From positions 1 to 18,571 of the forward strand of contig JAFGIT010000125.1 of NCBI GenBank assembly GCA_016929465.1: a stretch of 18,571 nucleotides of DNA, written 5' to 3'. The translations under genes were made by a program, and so were the position numbers. This stretch comes from Candidatus Coatesiibacteriota bacterium. Its GTDB lineage: Bacteria > B130-G9. Positions 7,913-16,900 of the stretch are shown one piece after another. The notes beneath the pieces were generated by a model that had not been told where the DNA came from, did not search any database, and was given only the letters and a program-made list of their open reading frames with translations. How positions within the stretch are numbered: the first letter of the stretch is position 1; each line of letters starts with the position of its first letter.

Positions 7913-10900
7913 CTATTGTAACGTAATCAAATGCGTTCCTATATCCGACTGTGGGGATATCGTCCCCGGTCGGACGAAGGCGGCGAAGAACCGGAACTCG
8001 CCCGCCATGTCGAACGGCTCATTGCCGGGCAAACCGATCTCCCAGGAAACGACTCCAGGTATTGTCGATTCATCCATCGAATAGCCTTCGTAGAGTGGTA
8101 TTACTCCTGCCTGCCAATTCACATTCGTCCCATGTCCGAAGGGCGAATAGAATGTCCCTTCGGGGGACAAGACCACGACCACCAAGTCGGCCACTGTCTC
8201 ATATCTCGGCAATCTGAAATCGAGCCATACGTGCGCCGTGTCGCCCATGAACCAGTAGGTGTCATCGTCGCTGCTTACCCCGACAAAGGGCATCCCCGTG
8301 AGCGTAAACTCATCGACCGCGACGTTCGACGCCAGGTCGAATGTGGCGGTATCGAACGCAGCCATCCGAACCGTGTAGGTGCCGGTCTCCGTGATCTGCG
8401 GCAGGCCGCAGGGGAGCGACGAGTTCCACCATAATGCGTTGAAATCGAAGTCGGAACCAATGTTGAGACCTGACAGAAGAGGTAGGAGCCCTTCCTGCCA
8501 GCCGTCGTAGAACGTGCTCGACCAATGCCGCTCCGCGGGACCGCCCAGGTCGAATGTCAGTACCAGGTAAACGTCAACGCACCGCTGGATGCCCGAGTTC
8601 GTGCAGCCAACGGATAGATCGAGAGTATCATCGAATTCGAATTCGGCCGCGCTGGCCGATACCGACATGACGAGTTCGCCGAGCGTGCCGATCCCACTCA
8701 ATGGAATGCCTATCGACGGGAACTCCGGATCGTCCGAATTGACGGTTAGCTCTGCCTCGTATTCACCGAAGTCATCGGGTGAGAACCGGACCGTGACGGC
8801 TATCGACTCTTCCGCCCCGACGGTCTCAGGGAATCCGGCCTCGTACTCCACCTCGAATGCACTGGAAGCGAGCTCAACGCTCTCGACTGTCAGCGGGGCA
8901 AAGCCAACATTCTCAATCAAGACATTTCTTTCGCGAACAAGCCCCACACCGACCTCTCCGAAATCGAGATGGTCTGGGCTGGCCGAGATGTGTGGTGCTG
9001 GCAGGTGGTAGTCGCATTCGGCATCCGGGGTCGATGGAGCGGCTTCGATATTGCCGGCGATGTCCGTCGCTATCGTATAGAGAGCATATAGGCCGGGACC
9101 ATCGGGACAATCGAACTCGAATATGCCGTCAGAATCCTCGCTCTGAAGGCCTGAATCGAGCCACTCCCCATCGTCAACTCGATACCATAGCCTCACGCTC
9201 TCCACCGCCGATCGGGTATCACGGCCCGCGAAGTAGACCGATATCGGCAATTCGGTCGCAGATTCCGGCGCGGAAGCGGATGAATTCGGCGCTGTAAGGT
9301 CTATTTCGATGCCGTCGTCGGCTCCTGATAGCGACTCGGCATTGGAGGCCTTGTCATAGGCGCGGGTGTAGAATTCGTAAGTCCCCTCTTTCAAGGGCGC
9401 GGGTGTGAAATTGTACGAACCCGCCGCCTCGGTCAGCTTCACAACCAGGGACCAGCTTCCCCCCTCAAAGCGGCTGTAGAGCCTCACGCTGCCGATGCCT
9501 GACCCAGAATCAGAACTGGTATAATCGACCTTGATCGGTGCTGAATTTCCATATTCGTGCTCAATGGAGCAGGACGACTTCGGTGCAATCCTATCGACCA
9601 TCACCGAGACATCTGCAGCCGTTTTCGCCTGCTCCGCGTTGCCCGCTTCATCCCAGGCAATGGTGTAGAAGGCATATACGCCATCCAACGTGCTGACCGG
9701 AGCGTAGCTGAATGTGCCGCTTGCCTCTTGAGAAGAGAGGCCTGTGGTGACGAATGCCCCGCCATTGAACGACACCCAAAGCGAGACTTCTGCAACGCCA
9801 GACGCCGTGTCGCTCGCGTTGAAATCGACCAAGATCGGGAATGATGAATACTCCGAATCCGAACTCGCCGAGGATATAGGGGCATCGAGATCGAAGGTTA
9901 CTATCGTATCTGGTGCTCCGGGGACCGCCTCAGCATTGCCAGCCCGGTCGGAAGCGAGCGAATAGAACGAATAGATGCCATCAGTGACAACTCCGGGAGT
10001 GAAACTGAAACTGCCAGAAAGGCCATAATTGGTGAGACCAGCATCGGAATAGGCGGAGCCATTGACCGACACCCAGAGCGAGACCTCGAAAATTCCGGAG
10101 CTATCGTCGCTTGCCTCGAACGGGATTATGAGCGGGAAGCCGCTTGCATAGGCCGACGGATACGAAACGGATGAAGAAGGAGCGATGCGGTCGAAGACAA
10201 GCGCGCCACCGTCTGGGGATCCAGGCAGCGCCTCGGTGTTGCCGGCGTTATCGGCAGCGGTCGTGGCGAAGCGATACGTCCCATCGCCATTTGGCGGCAT
10301 AAACGCAAAGACCTCGTCCTCGTGTAGCCCCGATGCGGATATGCTGAGACCGGAATCCTCCCATTCACCGCCATCGAATGAGAACCAGAGCTCCACACTG
10401 CTCAATCCGCTGAGCGAATCGCTTGCCGAATAGGGGATATCAATAGGCGCGCTGTTGGCATATACGCCCTGGGACGGCAAAGAGGCCGCGGATGACGGCG
10501 CTGTGCAGTCGTAGATCGTCTTCGTTGGTATCGTCTGGGGCAAGGCTTCGAGATTGCCTGAATTGTCACGTCCCCGCGTGCAGAGGCCATACATTCCTTC
10601 ACCAAGGGATGACACATCGACGTATATCTTGTCGCCGTGTGGCCCGCCAGACGCCCCGGCACTTGTCCAGGCCTCGCTGCCGACCTTGATCCACGCCTCC
10701 ACCGAGGCGATGCCCGAAAGCGAATCTTCGGCACTGTAGGCCAATTCGATCGTGCCGTCATTGGTGTAGTCCGGTGACGTGCAATCCGTCTCCGGCGGCG
10801 TCCAGTCGATTATGGTAGAGCAATCAAATGACACTGGCGCCTCCTCGACATATCCTGCCTCATCTGTCGCAATAGTGTAGAAGTAATATCTCCCTTCGAC

Positions 10901-13900
10901 CGACTCCGAAGGAGTGAACTGGAGGCTCCCTGAATCCCCATCTCCTGAGAGACCGGTGTCAAACCACTCGCCCCCCTCACATTTTGCCCAGAGAACGACT
11001 TCGGCGATCTGTGTTACCGCGTCGCCGGCCGAGAAAGTCACCTCGATGGGGAATGCATTCCCATAGGCACTAGCGGCTGCTGCAGACTCCGGCGGATTCA
11101 GGTCAACAAGCACAGAGCAATCGTATCCGGCTGCCGGTGCACTTTCCTCATTTCCGGCCTCGTCGATTCCGACGGAGTAGAACCGATACTCTCCCTCAAC
11201 ACCCTGCGCGGAGAACTGAACCGTGCCGGAATCCTCATAGACAGTTGTGAATAGCGACCAGTCCCCATCGAACCAGTAGTAGATATCGATCGACTTGACC
11301 TCATAGGATTCAGTCGAGGTAAAGGCTAGGTCGAACTCGGACGAAATGCTGATGACTGGTGCAGTCACCGACGTCTGCGGTGCTGTTGCATCGAACAGAG
11401 TGGTCGTATCAGCAAAGCTCGGAGCTGGCTCGATTAGGCCGCTGTCATTTCGGGCCTTCGTGCAGAACTGGTAGTAGCCCTGACCGCTGGCGCAGGTGAA
11501 GTCGAATTCACCCATCTCCTCTGATGATACCTGTTCGGTCTCTGCCCAGTCTTCGGCCTCTGCGGCTTCAAGTGTCACTCCGTAGCGGTAGTAGAGCGTA
11601 ACGCAGTCGTACCCGTCATTGCCGATGTCGATCTCGAAGTCGAGAGCGATAGCCTCCTCGGTCACGAATTCAGGACCTTCGACGCTCGAGAGCGCGAGCC
11701 GCGGGTCATAGAGGCAAGTTGCGTCGGGCTCCCCGTCCGTGCTCTCAGTGTTTCCCGCTTCATCCTTCGCAGAGAGGTAGAAGTCGTAGTAGCCGGGGCC
11801 CATATCGGCTGCCCAATCGAAGAGGCCATAAGCTTCGCCGCTTTCCTCCCCGGTGTCGCGCAGTGTGTCATCCTCGCCGCCTTCCAGGTCGGTGTATCGG
11901 TAGTAGAGATGGACGTTCGCAATTGGTGTCAGCGTGTCTGTGGCCTCATATTCAACGCCAATTGTCGTATCGTTCACTGCCGCATCGACACGTGCCGTGC
12001 AGACGGGTGGCGTTGTGTCGAATGCGCACGATGCGTCCACAGTGGTGGGCGTCTCGGTGTTACCCGCTCCGTCCGTCGCAGCACCGGCGAATTCATAAAC
12101 TCCATCGCCGTAGGGAAGGGAGACATCGAATGAGCCTTCAGCGGCAGAACTCGAATGGCCGGTATCCTGCCAATCTCCGCCGCTGAATCTGTACCAGAGC
12201 GAGAATTGAGTGATACCGGTCAGTGCGTCAGATGCGGAATAATCAACTGCCACCGGAGATGTTCCCGTCCATTGAGGGCAGCTGAGTGATGATGTGGGAG
12301 GCGTCCGGTCCAGGATGAATGCGTCATCAGGGGCCGAAGGCGATTCGTCGTTGTCGAAGTTGTCAGTCGCGAGCGTCATGACTTCGTATGTGCCGTCACC
12401 GTACTCTGGAGTTATTGCAGTCGGATCGAGTGAGAGAATTCCGCTCTCTCCAGAGTCAGAAATGCCGGAGTAGATCCAATCGGATTCTCCCGAGAAGCGG
12501 TAGTAAAGGAGGGTATATTTCAGGCCGGAATATGCATCTGATGCGGTGAAGTTGACCGCAAATGGGAGTGAATTAGTGGAGTCATCATCGATCCAACAGG
12601 TTGATTCGGGCGGCGTAAAATCGGCCTCTACGCTGTCATCAGCGGCGCCGGGGGCCTCCTCGACGTTGCCGGCGGAGTCACGGGCGATAGTGTAGAACGA
12701 ATAGATGCCGTCGCCGTTAGTGAAGGAGAAGACAATCCTACCGGACTCGCCTGAACCTGTGAGACCGGAATCGGTCCATGTGCACCCCTCAAATGCATAC
12801 CAGAGCGACATTTCATCTATCTGGTGATCGTCTGAGGCCTCATAATCGACGTTGACCCATGATTGATTGGTGGTCTCGTTGCAGGCACAGCTTGATTCTG
12901 GCTTGTTGGTCTCAAAGACAAATATTCCATCAGCCGTCGCAGGAGCATCTTCGACGTTTCCGTTTTCATCCTCGCAGATGGTGTAGAAGGCATATTCGCC
13001 CTCTCCGTCAGCTGCATCGAAGTTGAATGCGCCAGCCTCCTCATCACTGGTCAGGCCGCTATCTGTCCAAGTGCCGTCCTCAAAACTGAACCAGAGAGTG
13101 GTCGTCTTGACTCCGCTAACGGCATCGGATGCGGTGAATTCGATTATGAATGGTGTCGAATTGGAGTAGCCGCCGCTACTCACGCTCGATGAGGGAGGGG
13201 TGTCGTCATATAGAGTGGTGCAATCGGATGTCCCAGGCGGCTCCTCGACATTGCCAGCATGGTCGGTCGCGATCGTATAGAAAGCATAATTGCCGTTGCC
13301 ATTACCGAGAAGTACATCGAACGTTCCGTTCACATCCTCCGATGTGTCTATCTCATAGAATCCGCCGTCATTGAATTGCATCAACAATGCCACGTTTTGT
13401 ACGCCCGAATACTCATCAGAAGATGTGTATTGGACCTCAATGGCCGATGACCGTGTCCGATCCGGTGTCGTGCAGCTTGATTGGGGCGCGTCGTAGTCAT
13501 TGGCTATATACGGTCCGTCGATCGCTCCTTGTGAGGGGATTCTATCGCTTCCGCTATGGCCATCCTCGCAGATCATATAGTATTGAGCCAATCCTTCCGT
13601 ATCTATTGTTCCCGTCCACGAGTAGACGCCGTCGCCCGCATCTCCCGTATCGAGCTCCATGCTTTGCGGATTCTCATTTATCACTACCTCTATGGTGCTT
13701 GGCGCGTATCCCTCTGCGCTGAAGTAGGTCACATAGAAGGTGAATTGAGTGTCCGTCTGACCTGAGTCCGGAGAGAAGGATGGAGTCGATAGTTTAGGAC
13801 CAGAATACTCCGGGAAATAATGATAGCCCATGTCCACCATCCCGTCGTCTTCGGCCTGATCGGTCCGGGTAGTATAGTCGTCCATTCCGTATTCCGAGGC

Positions 13901-16900
13901 AGAGTCGTCCCCGGCGTCGGCGCAAGGGCTTTGTTCGCTCTCTCCGGCCGCTGTTTGGCTCAGATGATAGCCTTCCGTGAAGAGAGGATCTTCGTCGATA
14001 TTTCCCTCTCCTTCCCAGCCGCCTTCGATGTCGGAGTAGGTGACAGTGATATTCTCGCATTCGCCGCCGATCTCATCGGGGGTATTGCCCCATAGGATCG
14101 AGTTGAGGATGACCGGTTCGCAAGTCGAACTGTAGCAATTGACGCCCCCTCCCCCCTCCTCACCCTCATTGCCCTCGATGGTGCAATTCATAATGACAGG
14201 TGAGCATTCCGCAAAGGTGTAGATCGGACCGCCATAGCTGTCGGCGGTATTGTCGATGAAGAGACAGTTCGTGAAAGTCCTGGCCCCCGCCCCATAGCAC
14301 CAAATGCCGCCGCCACTTGCCCTGGTATCGTTTCCGCTCAGCAAGCAGTCGATTAGAGTGAGTGCGCCATCTCCACGGCTGTAGATCGCGCCGCCGCCGG
14401 ATGTCGCAAAGCAATTCTCGATTGTGCAATCGATCAGAGTCAGTGAACCTGCATAATAGTGCAGTATTCCTCCTCCCATGCCAACAACGTAACCATTGGC
14501 AATAGTGATGCCATCGAGAGTGATGTCATCATCTCCATCGATGTAGATTACCTTCTCACTGCCTCCTCCGTCGATGATTGTCGAGCTCGTGCCCGTGCCG
14601 CGAGTTCCCCCTCCATACGGATAGCCACCCAGCAAGATGATATGGTCATTCAGTTCGAGATGCTCATAGTATTTGCCCTCTGAGACGTGGATGACATCCG
14701 GATCATCTTCGGTTCCAAAGATGCAGGCATCGACCCCTGCTTGAATTGAGGCGAAGGCATCGTCCCAGCTCAATCCTGAATTATCGTCATTGCCATAGAT
14801 GGCATGTACGTAAAAGTCGCACTGTGGATCGTAGGTGACATCTGGCTCCACATATGCCTCATTTTCTGGCTCACGAGCGCTATTCTGATACTCATCCTCG
14901 AAGTAGAAGTAATAGGTGTGCTCTCCGTCATCCAAAGTCGTTCTGAATGAATAGGTCCCATCTTCAGCATTTCCACTATCCAGGGCCATGTCATGTTCGT
15001 ATTCCCCATCCAATATGACCTTTGCGACTGATGGAGAAGATCCCTCCGGGTCGTAATAGTGCACGGTATATTTGTAGTGCCTGCAAGTGGTTCCCTCTTT
15101 GGGATCGACGTTGGGGGCTGACAGTACCGGAGGATCATTGACGAAGGGTCCTTCATAGACTCCCACGAAAGGCTCGGAATCACCTCGCCCGTTCTCGTTT
15201 TCGAAGTGGAATTTCATGTTGTGTTGGCCAGAGGGGAGAGTTGTCTCGTAGATATATGTGCCGTTCGATGCCGTGCCGGAATCGAGTGTCATTTCATGCC
15301 CCGAATCATAGTCGATATAGACCAGCTTAATGGATGGCGCGTAGCCATCTGCGTCGTAGTAATCGACGGAATATCTGAAGGTGGTGCTCGAATAGCCTGA
15401 ACCCGGGTCAATGGTACCATTGGATAGCGAGGTGTCGCCATCCACAAATGGGCCTTTATGGGAATCTGTCGCCGGTTCTCTGCACTTCCCATCGTCGCCA
15501 TCTTCGCAGTAGAAGTAGTAAACATGGTCCCCTTGGCTCAGCTTTGTCTTGAACGAGTAATCCCCGTCATGGGCATAGCCGCTATCGAAGGTCATATCGT
15601 GCCCGCCATCGTCGCTTATATAGACCTTCAACAGGCTGGGGCTGTCACCATCCACATCTCGATAGTGCACTTGGAATGTGAATTCCGTATTCTCGGTACC
15701 ATTCTCCGGAGAGACTCGTCCACCCGACAGCACCGGATTGTGATTATCTTTGGTGGACGGGTAATGCCAGCCCCGATCTAATATATAGAGGTCTGGCATG
15801 GAATCTGTTCGCGTGGAGCGATCGGCCAGCCCGATAGACAGCGCGTAGTCGCTGCCAGAATCTAGGCAAGGGCTGTCGGTGCTCTGCCCGGACTGCTTCT
15901 GGCTCAGATGGTAAGACTCGACGAATATCGGGTCTTCTGAGATATTTCCTGACGAACCTTCGCAATCGCCGTCCTCTATGTCGCAATAGCTCAAATTTGC
16001 GCAAACAAACCCGCTAACGTCATCGGCATTGCCCCAGATTATGCTGTCGATCAGCGTGGGCCTCGAGTAGTCCGTCGCGTAGATGCCCTCGTGAGTGTTG
16101 TTCGCAATGGTGCAATTGCTCAATTTCGGCGCGGAATAGTAGCTATTCGACATGGAGAAGAACAATCCTCCGGCCTTCTCGTATTTCGATGAATAGGCCC
16201 TGGATATGGTAGTATCGACTATATTCTCGGCCACGAGACAGTTCCGGAGCACCGGTGCGATGCTGCGGCTTACCGCGTCCTGAATGAAGATGCCTCCGCC
16301 GATAGAGGAAGCGTACCGATTGCCAACTCCACACGATGGGGAGAAATCGGCATCTCCGTCGTCTGAGTCGCTGTATGAGCCCTGCCAATGTGCTCTTGCG
16401 TAAGACCGATTCCCGACAACTTGGGTATGTATCAATGTAGGCGAGGATGTCTTTGAGTATATGCCGCCACCCCTCGCATACGCATTGTCGGCATATCCGA
16501 TGTATGAGCTGCTGTTTGCATATGTCTCGTTGTCCCTGACGGCGCAATCGACAAATGAGGCATGGCATTCGGTCAAATAGACGCCGCCACCGTAGGTGTA
16601 GGCTTTTCCTTCAGGGTACCCGTAGGATTCTGTATTAGCCTTGGCCTGATTGTTGAGAATCGTGCAGTTAATCAGCGTCAAGACGGAAGCAGTCGAGTAT
16701 AGGCCGCCGCCGTGTGCTGTCTGTGTGCTGGTGCCACTCTTATAGGCCAGGTTGTCCCTTATCGTGCAGTTCAACAACTCGACCTTGGAGTTATCACAGA
16801 AGATGCCGCCGCCATAGTTAGCCTTTCCATTGACGATCGTGAACCCATCGATTCTGACGTTCTCGTCCCCATTCAGCGTCACTACTGACCCGGCGTCCGA

